NCBI GenBank assembly: GCA_964615975.1
Contig: CAZTTH010000058.1
Span: forward strand, 1 to 19,389
DNA length: 19,389 nt
Direction of reading: 5' to 3'
Source of the DNA: CAZTTH01 sp964615975
Lineage (GTDB): Bacteria; Verrucomicrobiota; Lentisphaeria; JABSQK01; JAJFLO01
Part shown: piece after piece, positions 9,243 through 18,100 of the stretch
How the letters are laid out: each line of letters opens with the position of its first letter
Position numbering within the stretch: position 1 is the stretch's first letter
Translations under genes and position numbers: made by a program
Notes under the pieces: generated by a model
The model's input: the letters and a program-made list of their open reading frames with translations, nothing else
What the model was told of the DNA's origin: nothing
Databases searched by the model: none

Positions 9243-9389
9243 TTGTCATGTAACAAAACCCATCATCATAATCATTATCATGCATATATCAGGAGGTGCG
9301 AACCAAATAATCAATCGATAATACCACCGGCAATAATACTAATTGCCTTGAATCAACACCCATAATTCATTTCAAATCAAATTAAACCC

Positions 9390-9410
9390 ATCACATCCTG
9401 AAGATGTGAT
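9390..9410 (+). promoter_or_regulatory. Perfect 8-bp hairpin in the leader of the 342-residue protein
   Basis: ATCACATC (9390-9397) pairs fully with GATGTGAT (9403-9410) across a five-base loop, CTGAA, 28 bases before the ATG at 9439. No U-run follows, so it is not a classic terminator. It may be an operator, an mRNA-stabilising stem or a weak terminator of the preceding gene. A closely related sequence lies at 15022-15037. Confidence 0.5.
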
Positions 9411-9438
9411 CATTTAACTCAAAAGGAACTTCATACAC

Positions 9439-10467
9439 ATGAAATACTCACAACTCAGCAATGCCATTCTGGCCATCACTCTCAATCTTAGTTTGTTGCA
9501 AGTCGCTTTCAGCGCCGAAAGCATCGACAGCCCGCGATCCGATGCGGCCGTGTCTTTTCTGCTCACGGATTACATTGAAAATTTTAACAATGGTGACAGC
9601 GCCGCGGGAAAACTCATCCCGTTTGGAACGGTTCGTGATCCCCTGGTTCTTGAAGACTCTGCGGGGCGTACCGGAACCACCGGTGATGCCGCAGCGTTAT
9701 TGAAAACCGTGACCGGAGGTTTCGGCAGCGGTGAAGGCGAGAATTTTATCGGTTTCTCAATGGATGTCACGAGTGTACTGCTTGAAAGTGGCACTGGCGC
9801 GACCATCGATGCCAGCGGCTATAACTCGATCTCCTATTTCATCAAAAATCAGACCGATAATTCCGGCAGTACCGTGACAGCGGCATTGGAATTGGTTGTC
9901 GATGATGGGAGCGGCAATTTGACCACTTGGAAACAATCCCCCGTGGTCAATTTGGGAGCGCTGACGGTTTCGGGAAATAATAATGGATTTACCCGGTTCG
10001 TTCTGGCTTTGAAGGCTAATAATAGCAACAGTGTGGATGGCGGATTTGTGAAAGAAGGAGGAACCGGCTCGGAAACCCTGACTTCCGCTGATCTCAGTAA
10101 AATAAGTAAAGTCAATATGGTCATGGCCGCCAATGGCGACACAACCACCCAGCGTGGAATCTATGTGGATGATATCAATTTCTTCGACAACGTGAATATC
10201 CAGATTGTCCATGTCGACCGGATCTTTGCCAAAAGCGGCAGCGGCGGTGTCTTTACCCTCAAAGCCAAACTCGATCGCAATGGTGTTCCGGCTAATGATC
10301 TTGCCATTACAGTATCCGATAACAACGGCAATGGAGACATTGTATTCACTCATGGCAACGTCTCAGGTGGTGGTGACAATGCCGACGGCGAAGTGGAGTT
10401 CACTTATTCGGTTCCGGATGTGTCTGAAATCGCTGAAATCACGGTTGAACTGTCAACCCAGCCCTAA
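9439..10467 (+). CDS. Exported carbohydrate-binding-like plus Ig-like protein
   Basis: This 342-residue protein has a clear signal peptide (about residues 1-26, ending near FSA). A beta-rich module of roughly 220 residues follows, starting at DYIENF and ending in YVDDINFF, and then a C-terminal Ig-like domain beginning at DRIFAKSG. The same pair of modules, in the same order and with the same landmark residues, forms the end of the preceding 1,322-residue protein (YVDDVNFF, DRIFVKRN, TFTYSAP). The first module resembles CBM11/CIA30-type jelly rolls by its final aspartate-rich strand. No catalytic domain is visible, so it is likely a secreted or surface binding protein helping its large neighbour. 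The ATG has a moderate AAGGA site 11 bases upstream. It lies 196 bp downstream of the previous stop, so cotranscription is possible. Function is inferred. Confidence 0.85.
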   Translation: MKYSQLSNAILAITLNLSLLQVAFSAESIDSPRSDAAVSFLLTDYIENFNNGDSAAGKLIPFGTVRDPLVLEDSAGRTGTTGDAAALLKTVTGGFGSGEGENFIGFSMDVTSVLLESGTGATIDASGYNSISYFIKNQTDNSGSTVTAALELVVDDGSGNLTTWKQSPVVNLGALTVSGNNNGFTRFVLALKANNSNSVDGGFVKEGGTGSETLTSADLSKISKVNMVMAANGDTTTQRGIYVDDINFFDNVNIQIVHVDRIFAKSGSGGVFTLKAKLDRNGVPANDLAITVSDNNGNGDIVFTHGNVSGGGDNADGEVEFTYSVPDVSEIAEITVELSTQP

Positions 10468-10837
10468 GTAATTCAACCAGTTGTGCAGCTTGGGGCGACT
10501 TGCTCTTGAATCAATGAGGCAGACGCCCGGGTTATACTGGCTGATGGTTTTGTCCCTATCGATTAAGGAACAATATCAAGATGGGGTGATTGGGTGATCG
10601 GGCACGGTCGGCGCCGTTTATTGTTGTGTGTGTACACCTATGAACGCTGCCTGTCCCGGCTGACAATTACCTTTGTATCAAACCATGATGAGTAAACAAT
10701 CCCCGGTGTTAGTGATAATTGGGGAATCGGAGGGAAGGGCTTACCACGCTGCGGCGAGAGATACAGCCGATGCGGTTGGGGGCGTTCCTTATGCGTTATA
10801 ACTGGGCGTTATAAATGGAAAAAATACTGTTGCTTTT
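10468..10837. other. 370-bp intergenic region with short repeats, no gene seen
   Basis: No convincing coding frame on either strand. It holds an eight-base palindrome, GTGTACAC, near 10632, and a tandem direct repeat of nine bases at 10793-10814. It must contain the promoter of the next gene if that gene is transcribed alone. I see no recognisable riboswitch. Confidence 0.45.
10793..10814 (+). promoter_or_regulatory. Tandem 9-bp direct repeat GCGTTATAA, possible operator or promoter element
   Basis: GCGTTATAA occurs at 10793-10801 and again at 10806-10814 with four bases between, 24 bases before the ATG at 10838. The second copy includes TATAAA, which could serve as a -10 box. The 13-base spacing would suit two half-sites of a regulator, but the evidence is only the repeat itself. 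Confidence 0.3.
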
Positions 10838-12751
10838 ATGTTCGTAATCAGAAAAATATCTCTGGTCAACTGGATGTTACTGCTGGCGTTACTTTATACC
10901 ACTGCGCCACCATTCCAGTTGATGAGTCAAAACATAAACGATCCGGTAGCTCGTCAAACCACTACCCTGTTGGTCGATTATATCGATCATTTTGGTTTTG
11001 AAATTGGCAGGTCCCGAACTCTGCAGGGGTTTGGGGTCGAATTCGGCGCCTTTAACCGCATTGAAGGGGCAGGATTGAATGGCAGTAGCGCGGCTCGACT
11101 GAGTACCGGAGTAAATGGTTTTTCAACTCCAGCGTCGTTTATCGGATTCCTTGAGTCTTTCGCTATCCCTATCGATGCCAGCGCCATGTCCAGAATCAGC
11201 TATTGGGCACGAAGCGAGGGTAATGATAATTCATCGACGGTGGCGATATCCCTGACCTTTGGCAATCACAGCCAATGGCAACAAAAGAATCCGACCGCGT
11301 TAACGGCCTCGTTTCAACGCACTTCATTGAGCTTGAATGAGGAGAATTTTATCCGGGTGGGATTAGGAAGCGGCGATAACGCGTTCGATCATAGCCAGAT
11401 AATCGAAGTCGCTTTGCTGATGTTCGCTGATGGCCAGCCAACTGGGGGCCAAAAATCCGCGGTGTTCGATGACATTATCCTCACCGATTCAGCGTATTTA
11501 TTGGCAGTCAAATCGTCCCCGGTACCGGTGTCGATCACTTCCAGTCAAGTCAGCAGATCGACTCCATTTAACCTCACCGATATCACGGACGGCGCCTCAG
11601 TCACACTCAGCGCGCCTGTAACCACATCCACCAGCAATGGCGACTTTGGCTTTCGCTATTGGCAGGTTGACAATGTCATTCAGCCACAAAACCTCCATGA
11701 AATCACCATCCCGGTCTATCATAATTCAAGTGCCACGGCGGTATACAAGTCATTGAACCCGGCGGTTTCAGTGACGGCAAAGACCGGCAACAATCACATT
11801 GACGGCATTCACATAACCGGATCCCATCCGGGGATCACCGCGTACCAACCGGCGATCACCCTGGATGCTCACATCACCTTGTCCGCGCCGCCGCAATATG
11901 TCGATAACAACACAACATTATCGTTTATTCGCTGGTCCATCAACAATGTCGATCAACCGTTCAGACAGACCACCATCGCCCACAGAGTCGCAGACGATAC
12001 CAGCTTCGTCGCGCTTTATGGTTCCGGTCGCATGCTGGTCGTCACCTCATTTCCGGATTCCGCTTTATCCATCCAAATCGATGGCATTCATCGCGTTACC
12101 GATTTCTTCGAATTAGTGGCGAGTGGTTCAACAACCACCCTGAACGCGCCGGGCACGATGACTCACGATGGTAAACAAATTCAATTTGTCTCCTGGCAGA
12201 TTCGCGGGAGTAACGGTGAATCTGTCAATTCCGCAAATCCGGTCACGATTGATCCTGTCGATGCGGATATGGTCGCCACCGCGGTGTATGAAACCATTAT
12301 TGATTTGAATCGGGAATGGAACCTGATCTCGACACCGGTGATCAACAATACCCTGCCGATCAATCAATTGATTACAGATCCACTGGCAAGAAGCGCGGTA
12401 TGGAAGTGGACGGGGAAACGGTTCGAAACCGTGCCGGTCACCAAAACATTGCAGGTGCATACCGGCTATTGGATATTCAACGATGGTCCCCAAACGAATA
12501 TCAAACCAACCGGCACAGCGCCAATTGACCCGTTATTGCCTTCCGTGCCGGGCTGGAATTTGATCGGCATCGGCGGTTATCACCCCATAAAGGTCCCGAG
12601 TTCTCTGGCCGCCATGGGAATCATCTGGAGGTGGGATAACCAGTTGCAGCAGTTCGTTTCGATTTTCTCGGATCTACTGCCGGAATACCAAAAAGGTATT
12701 TTATATCCGGGCATGGGATATTGGCTGTATGGTCAGCCGCAACATCCTTAG
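10838..12751 (+). CDS. Exported protein: carbohydrate-binding-like module, three InlB-like repeats, two W-N-L-I-S modules
   Basis: This 637-residue protein has a signal peptide (about 1-31, MFVIRKIS then a hydrophobic core). A jelly-roll-like module starts at LLVDYIDHF and ends at VFDDIIL (about 45-225), matching the module in the two upstream genes. Three beta repeats of about 90 residues follow (about 228-490). Each has a LSAP or NAPG turn, an F-x-x-W strand and an A-x-Y ending (ATAVYK, FVALYG, ATAVYE), as in bacterial InlB-B-like repeats. The C-terminus has two copies of a module of about 70 residues, WNLIS...WKW...GYWI from Trp494 and WNLIG...WRW...GYWL from Trp573. That module also ends the protein at 15146-18211. 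No catalytic domain is visible, and no Shine-Dalgarno sequence precedes the ATG. It is probably a surface adhesion or substrate-binding protein, with the C-terminal module for anchoring or sorting. Confidence 0.82.
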   Translation: MFVIRKISLVNWMLLLALLYTTAPPFQLMSQNINDPVARQTTTLLVDYIDHFGFEIGRSRTLQGFGVEFGAFNRIEGAGLNGSSAARLSTGVNGFSTPASFIGFLESFAIPIDASAMSRISYWARSEGNDNSSTVAISLTFGNHSQWQQKNPTALTASFQRTSLSLNEENFIRVGLGSGDNAFDHSQIIEVALLMFADGQPTGGQKSAVFDDIILTDSAYLLAVKSSPVPVSITSSQVSRSTPFNLTDITDGASVTLSAPVTTSTSNGDFGFRYWQVDNVIQPQNLHEITIPVYHNSSATAVYKSLNPAVSVTAKTGNNHIDGIHITGSHPGITAYQPAITLDAHITLSAPPQYVDNNTTLSFIRWSINNVDQPFRQTTIAHRVADDTSFVALYGSGRMLVVTSFPDSALSIQIDGIHRVTDFFELVASGSTTTLNAPGTMTHDGKQIQFVSWQIRGSNGESVNSANPVTIDPVDADMVATAVYETIIDLNREWNLISTPVINNTLPINQLITDPLARSAVWKWTGKRFETVPVTKTLQVHTGYWIFNDGPQTNIKPTGTAPIDPLLPSVPGWNLIGIGGYHPIKVPSSLAAMGIIWRWDNQLQQFVSIFSDLLPEYQKGILYPGMGYWLYGQPQHP

Positions 12752-12775
12752 GCATCATCATGTCCCGGTGTACCC

Positions 12776-12795
12776 ATAAACCATAAACGGGTTAT
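12776..12795. terminator. Weak hairpin between convergent genes
   Basis: ATAAACC (12776-12782) and GGGTTAT (12789-12795) can form a seven-pair stem with one mismatch, followed by a T-rich stretch. It sits between the stop at 12751 and the convergent stop at 12813, where a two-way terminator would be expected. The stem is weak. Confidence 0.3.
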
Positions 12796-12812
12796 TTGTT
12801 TGGTTGATATAA

Positions 12813-13211
12813 TTAGTTCTTTTTATCCAGGCACCATTTGACGCCGCCGCGACAGGCAATATAAAGGAAAACAAAGCTGTAGAGCGCCGCCAGTTCGCCC
12901 TTGTTTACTCCGGGAAACAAATCGGCGCCAAGCTGAAACTGCCAATGAAACTGGAAATACGCCACCGCCATGGTGCCGCTACACAGGAACGCTGCTGCCC
13001 GGGTTTGTATCCCCACCATAACCGCCAACCCTCCGATTAACTCGATCAATCCGCCGAACCAGATCTGTGATCCCACCGCCGGTTGAGATTCGGCAAGCAC
13101 ACCGAGGATTTTTTGCATGCCATGAAATAAGAACATGAATCCGGTCACGATCCGCATCAACGCGTACGCGTAATCAGCGTATCCTTCAAGCTTTATAAAG
13201 AACTTCTGCAT
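12813..13211 (-). CDS. DoxX family membrane protein
   Basis: This 132-residue protein has four hydrophobic segments and the DoxX pattern: LMRIVTGFMFLFHGMQKI in the first helix, FGGLIELIGGLAVMVG in the second, and an AAAFLCSGTMAVAYFQFHW third helix. DoxX proteins sit in the inner membrane; relatives are tied to thiosulfate oxidation or oxidative-stress membrane complexes, but most members have no proven function. The ATG is preceded by a good ribosome site (AAGGAAAG, about five bases away). It is convergent with the exported-protein cluster and 305 bp downstream of the DUF1428 gene on the same strand, so cotranscription with it is uncertain. Confidence 0.9.
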   Translation of the reverse strand: MQKFFIKLEGYADYAYALMRIVTGFMFLFHGMQKILGVLAESQPAVGSQIWFGGLIELIGGLAVMVGIQTRAAAFLCSGTMAVAYFQFHWQFQLGADLFPGVNKGELAALYSFVFLYIACRGGVKWCLDKKN

Positions 13212-13516
13212 GGAACTTTCCTTTGTAATTTTAGTTATGGATTATGGTTTACTGGCTGAGAACTGATTTTCGCAGTAATAAACGATGATTATGATTCGAT
13301 TAAGATCAATGAATGTACTTTGCTGATACTGATTGTCACGGAAAAATTTAAATCAAGCCTTATGCAAACCGACCAGCAGGGGCATCTCTGGGTACCGTTA
13401 AATTACAGCTCGTGACCGGTTGGAGTCCATCCTTCAGGATGCTCGTCACTCCGTCAATATTGCTATACAAGCAAGCCTGTACGTCAAACCCAGGTAACAG
13501 AAATCCAAGGTCGGTT
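13212..13516. other. 305-bp intergenic region with an imperfect hairpin
   Basis: No convincing gene. The minus-strand frame at 13360-13572 overlaps the DUF1428 gene in another phase and resembles nothing I know. At 13423-13444, GAG-TC-CATCC, a four-base loop TTCA and GGATG-CTC form an imperfect hairpin without a T-run. It lies between the DUF1428 stop and the DoxX start and could attenuate readthrough. Confidence 0.4.
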
Positions 13517-13879
13517 TTATAATGCTTCAACGATGACCTTGAATCCACCATAGGACATGCGGTTGCAGTCAAAAGGCATCGCGTTTGGATTGCACATTTT
13601 CGCCAGCCGCGGATCTTTCATAACTTTGGCGTTGACCCGATCACGGTGCGCGCGTGACTTGTACACAATCCAGGCGAACACAATCGTTTCATCAGATTTA
13701 GTCTCAATTGCCTGCGGGAAGGGAATTCCCATCTTTACCTTGAGATCGTCACCGACACATTCACGATATTCAATTGCGCCATGTTCCCGCCAGATTTTGC
13801 TGGCCTTGCGGGCTAAGCGCCTGTAGGCCGGCAGCTTTTGTCTGGGAACCGGTAATACGAATCCATCGACGTAACTCAT
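13517..13879 (-). CDS. DUF1428 family protein (YbaA-like)
   Basis: This 120-residue cytoplasmic protein begins MSYVDGFVLPVP, the typical DUF1428 opening. Other family landmarks are ASKIWREHGAIEYRECVGDD, the strand ETIVFAWIVYKSRAHRD and the end RMSYGGFKVIVEA. These proteins form a ferredoxin-like dimeric alpha/beta-barrel fold; no reaction is established. The length fits the family. The start is firm because AAGGAG lies seven bases upstream of the ATG. It is encoded 104 bp downstream of the potassium channel gene on the same strand, with no obvious functional link. Confidence 0.92.
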   Translation of the reverse strand: MSYVDGFVLPVPRQKLPAYRRLARKASKIWREHGAIEYRECVGDDLKVKMGIPFPQAIETKSDETIVFAWIVYKSRAHRDRVNAKVMKDPRLAKMCNPNAMPFDCNRMSYGGFKVIVEAL

Positions 13880-13983
13880 ATTTTACTCCTTTTATATTAT
13901 GGGTGTTTCGTAAATGAAAACCGATAAAATGATGTTGATAATTTATAATTTACCAGTTAAACGACTAATTAATCCACTTAAAA

Positions 13984-14817
13984 TTACAAACGTTTACCGC
14001 AGAACTTGCAGAACACCGCGTCGGAGTCATGATCAGTGGAACTGCATTCCGGGCACAGCTTGATCCCGGCTCCCCGGCCTCGGGACAGCTCCACGGTGAG
14101 TATCCCGGTCGGGACAGCGACGATGGCATAACCCAGAAGCATGATAATTGAAGCCAGCCCCTTGCCGAGCGGGGTTTCCGGCGCGATATCGCCATACCCC
14201 ACCGTCGTGATCGTCACGATGGTCCAATAAATCGATTGTGGAATGCTGGTGAAACCATGGGTATGGCCTTCCACCACATACATCGCGGCGCCGAGAATAA
14301 TGGCGAGCACAAAGACGGTCGTGATAAAAATGGATAGTTTACGCCGGCTGTTGCGGATGGCCACCATCAATACTTCCGCTTCGCCGCTGTAATTCACCAG
14401 CTTGAGCACGCGGAATACCCGGAGAACGCGCAGCACCCGAATGACCACGAAGTACTGAGAACCCGGCAATACCAGACTCAGATAGGTGGGAATGATGGAA
14501 GCCAGATCCACCAGTCCGAAGAAACTCCGGGCATAGACAAAAGGGCGGGGCGCGCAAATCAAGCGAAGTCCATATTCGATGGTAAAGAGCACGGTAAAGA
14601 ACCATTCGAGCGCGTAGAGGATTGGCTGGAACGCTTCATTGATAGAGCTCACCGAGTCAAGCATCACCACTATCACACTGATGATGATACTGACCATGAG
14701 CGCGAGATCGAATCCCTTCCCCGCCGGGGTATCATGGCCGAAGATGACCACATAAAGCTTAATCCTCCATGCCGGCCATTCTGTGGGGGCGGGTTCAATG
14801 ACTTTAAGAAACTGCAA
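13984..14817 (-). CDS. Voltage-gated-type potassium channel with C-terminal zinc ribbon
   Basis: Six membrane segments and a pore make this an ion-transport-family potassium channel of the inner membrane. From the TTG start at 14817 the product is 277 residues. The S4 segment RVLRVLRVFRVLK lies at 127-139 with regular arginines, and the selectivity filter TVGYG at 205-209. The tail carries CPEC and CKFC pairs, a zinc-ribbon pattern found in many relatives. The TTG is chosen because GGAGG sits six bases upstream and the protein then begins just before the conserved RIKLYVVIFGHDTPAGKGFD. An upstream in-frame ATG at 14934 would add 39 unusual residues without a ribosome site. It probably lets potassium move in response to voltage or osmotic change; gating cannot be read from sequence. 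Confidence 0.9.
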   Translation of the reverse strand: MQFLKVIEPAPTEWPAWRIKLYVVIFGHDTPAGKGFDLALMVSIIISVIVVMLDSVSSINEAFQPILYALEWFFTVLFTIEYGLRLICAPRPFVYARSFFGLVDLASIIPTYLSLVLPGSQYFVVIRVLRVLRVFRVLKLVNYSGEAEVLMVAIRNSRRKLSIFITTVFVLAIILGAAMYVVEGHTHGFTSIPQSIYWTIVTITTVGYGDIAPETPLGKGLASIIMLLGYAIVAVPTGILTVELSRGRGAGIKLCPECSSTDHDSDAVFCKFCGKRL

Positions 14818-15021
14818 GGAATTCCTCCAGGTTGCTAAAAATGAATAACTCGTGGTAATTTCCAGCAAGAATGTGTGTAATGGTAAAGTGGCATGAGCTA
14901 AATAACAAGGAAGGAAATGAATCATACTAATCAATTAATTAACAACAGATTACCGTCATGAAAGCTTATTTGACATGATGGTACATCAAGATAACTTGGA
15001 TCATCATGGTGGAGCTTAATA

Positions 15022-15037
15022 ATCACATCTGAAAGAT
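15022..15037 (+). promoter_or_regulatory. Motif related to the hairpin at 9390-9410
   Basis: ATCACATC, TGAAA, GATG repeats the left arm, loop and start of the right arm of the 9390-9410 hairpin with one base lost and one gained. It lies 33 bases before the in-frame ATG at 15071 and 108 before the preferred ATG at 15146. A TTGACA box lies upstream at 14970-14975 but lacks a good -10 partner. Confidence 0.3.
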
Positions 15038-15145
15038 GAAAATTCTGACTGCTTACGATATAGTCATCAGATGGTTTCATGGCGCCTGTTGCCCACCCAA
15101 TTCGAATTCAAACGATCCTGGAAGTCAAGCTGTAGGTTTCTCTTA

Positions 15146-18100
15146 ATGCCGCTTTTGCTTAAAAACAGATTACCATCGGTGATAATATTCATCTGCGCGC
15201 TTTCCGTCGCGACCATTACAGCTGGTGCCAATGAGCGGGCAATGTGGGTATGGTCCATGGCTGCGAAAATTGTCATCAATGCCAATGAAAATGACCGGGC
15301 TGATTTTTACAGCTTTGCCGCCGCCCCGCATGGCAATGCCGCCAATGCGATTACTACTGTTTTCATGACTATTGGTTTGGAGCTGCTGGAAAATCACCCG
15401 GACCGGGTGAGAGAGTTTATCGCCGACAGCCACAGTCGGGGGCTGCGGATTGAATATCTGGATGGCGATCCCTTATGGGCTCTCACCGAAATAGATAGTG
15501 TTACAGAAATGCCCTACAATAATCCCGCTACAACAATTCTGAATAAGGTCATCGCCTATAATAATGGCTGTGCCAATGATGAAGAACGCTTTGATGGGAT
15601 TCAGTTCGATGTCGAACCCTATCTCATGGATAGAGATGAGGGACATCCATATTCCTGGGATGGGGATCAGTCAAGTATTTGGGATCAATATATTGCCAGC
15701 CTGCACTACTGGCAAAACTTGGTTAATGTTCATAATAACAATGCCACACCCGCCGATAATCTGCGCTTCGGTGTCGTCATTCCCTTCTGGTGGGACAGTG
15801 ATAACGCCAAAGTTCTCCCGCAGGTATCCCATAAGGCGGTTCAGGATATTGTCGACTACATTGCCATCCTGGCTTATGACCATCGATACGATGTGGCCAC
15901 CGGCTTGATTCCCAACGTCTTGGATTTTGTTCGCCATGAACTGGAATACGCCGAAGACCCGGATAATAACGATTCAACCCCGGATACCAAGGCAAATAGC
16001 GTTTATGTCGGCCTTGAAGCCATCGAGGTCAACTGGAAAGAACGGAGTTCGGAGACATTCAGTAGATATTTCTTTACGCACTCAATTTCATTTTTCGCGC
16101 AAACCAACGCGGCCATGGAAACGATTGTCGACGCCATTATTAATGACTATGAAAACGGGTCGGTTCCGGCCAATAATTTTGCCAGTTTTGCCGGCACGGC
16201 CCATCATTATTATGAGGATATTGCCAATGGAGAAACCGCCTATCGTTCACTGCGGACTTCGCCAACTCAAAACACCTCCAATCATGCGCCATATTGCTTG
16301 CTCATCAATCCGTCTGGGGGCGAAATTTTCAGTGGAACGGAGATAATATCATACCGTGTTTATGATCCGGATGGCGACGCACTGGCGATCCGGATTTCAG
16401 TCAGCAGCGATGGCGGCGCGACCTGGCAGCCGCTGCCGGATCCGGATGCCAACAACAATGCAATGTCTGATAATGATGGAAGCTATGCTTGGGACCTGTC
16501 AAATTTAACGAACCATACGCCGCTCAATACCTGCCGAATCAAGCTTGAAGCATGCGAAACTGGTTCCGGCGGCCTGACCGGTTTTGATGTCTCAGATTAT
16601 AACTTCACTATTGCTGCCACGAAGACGGATACTGTTCCCCCTGGAGCGGGTGGAGCCAGCTTATCCGTTGTCGGCACTTATCCATTAAAACGGTTTTCCC
16701 TGAACTGGAAAGGATTTACTGATGATACCGCCATCAAGGGATATTATTATTCCCTGCACGACAAGAATGAAGCGGACAAAGCCTTTTTCACCCGCGCGCT
16801 ATCTGGAATACTTGGCAGTGAACGCGCTGGTGAAATATCGGTGTCTGTCTGGGCTGTAGATCCGAGCGGTAATCAATCAAATTCCATCACTAAAACGATC
16901 ATGATTTTTCCCGATTTAGATGGCGACAACGTTGCCGATGCGGACAAGGATAACGAAATGGATACTGACGGAGACGGGATCTCGGATCTCATGGAAAAAA
17001 GTGCCAATACCAATCCGCTCGATAATTTGAGTATCCCCGCCAATCGCGGGATCGCGGTCTGGAAATTCGATCAGGGGTCATTGGTTAATTCAGTTTCTGG
17101 CGGAGAACAGCTAGATCTGATTAACGGTAGTTTGGCATTTACTTCGCTTGCGGCGGGTAATCAGGCGATCAACCTGTCCGCCGGCGATGATCCGGTCCAG
17201 TTTTCTGTGAATACCGACATCACCAGCGGCCCGATCAGCGCTCTAACCATAGAAATGTGGATTCGTCCCGAGGGACATGGCATCTACCAATATATTCCAT
17301 TGGTTTTCGAGGGAGACATTGACCGGGGATTTTCGCTGATTCTCAAAAACGACGCGGATTATCTCTCGTTGCGATACTACTACTCGAATACCACGAAGCG
17401 GGGAAATTTTGTCAGTATCAATCATGATAATGATAGCCTTTTCGATGGCCAGTGGCATCATGTTGCATTCAGCTACAACGGTCCTGACAGGACCATGAAA
17501 CTCTTTGTTGATGGAATCATGGCGGGACAAACCCGAACCGCTCTACTCCCTTCCACCTTTGAACATGGACGGGCAATGCGGTTCTTTGACGCTCGCAGTC
17601 AGTATGATAATGACAATGGTCTAAGCTGTGATTATGATAATCCTGAGGCAAGAAGTGATAATGAAATCTGTGTTCCGGATGCTAACAGCGCCCAATTCGA
17701 AAACAATCTCAATGATCGCCCCAGAGCATGGGCAAACAAAACCCGCTATATTGGGCAGGCCGATAATATCAAAGTGACTTTGGCCGCGGTCGGGCAATTG
17801 CAACTCGGTTATTACACAGATTATCCATCACCTTTGCCAGATGTTGATGATGATGGATTGAATGACAACTGGGAAAGCGTTTATTTTAATGACTTAAGCC
17901 AGAGTGCGAATGATGATTATGATGGTGATGGCTTCAGCAACCTGCAGGAATTTGCCCGCGGATCTGATCCGACGCGCTATGAATTATATTTGCGCCAAGG
18001 GTGGAATTTGATCTCATTATCCAGGGTTCCGGAGAATAACACCTATCAATCCATCTTTGCTGAAGTGATCGTTGCTCCTGCTGCCTGGACCTGGGAGCAA

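Noticed and set aside
9291..9298. Strong Shine-Dalgarno-like AGGAGGTG
   Set aside because: No start codon opens a usable frame within translation distance; the next gene has its own site near 9423, so this is probably chance or a lost gene start.
10468..10837. Possible riboswitch or integron attC site
   Set aside because: The GTTA-type repeats do not fit the attC core pattern, and no riboswitch consensus could be aligned by eye.
13360..13572. Minus-strand frame of 70 residues
   Set aside because: It overlaps the DUF1428 gene in another phase and has no ribosome site or family features.
14818..14934. Upstream N-terminal extension of the potassium channel (ATG at 14934)
   Set aside because: The TTG at 14817 has an ideal GGAGG site and gives the family-typical N-terminus; the extension looks non-coding.
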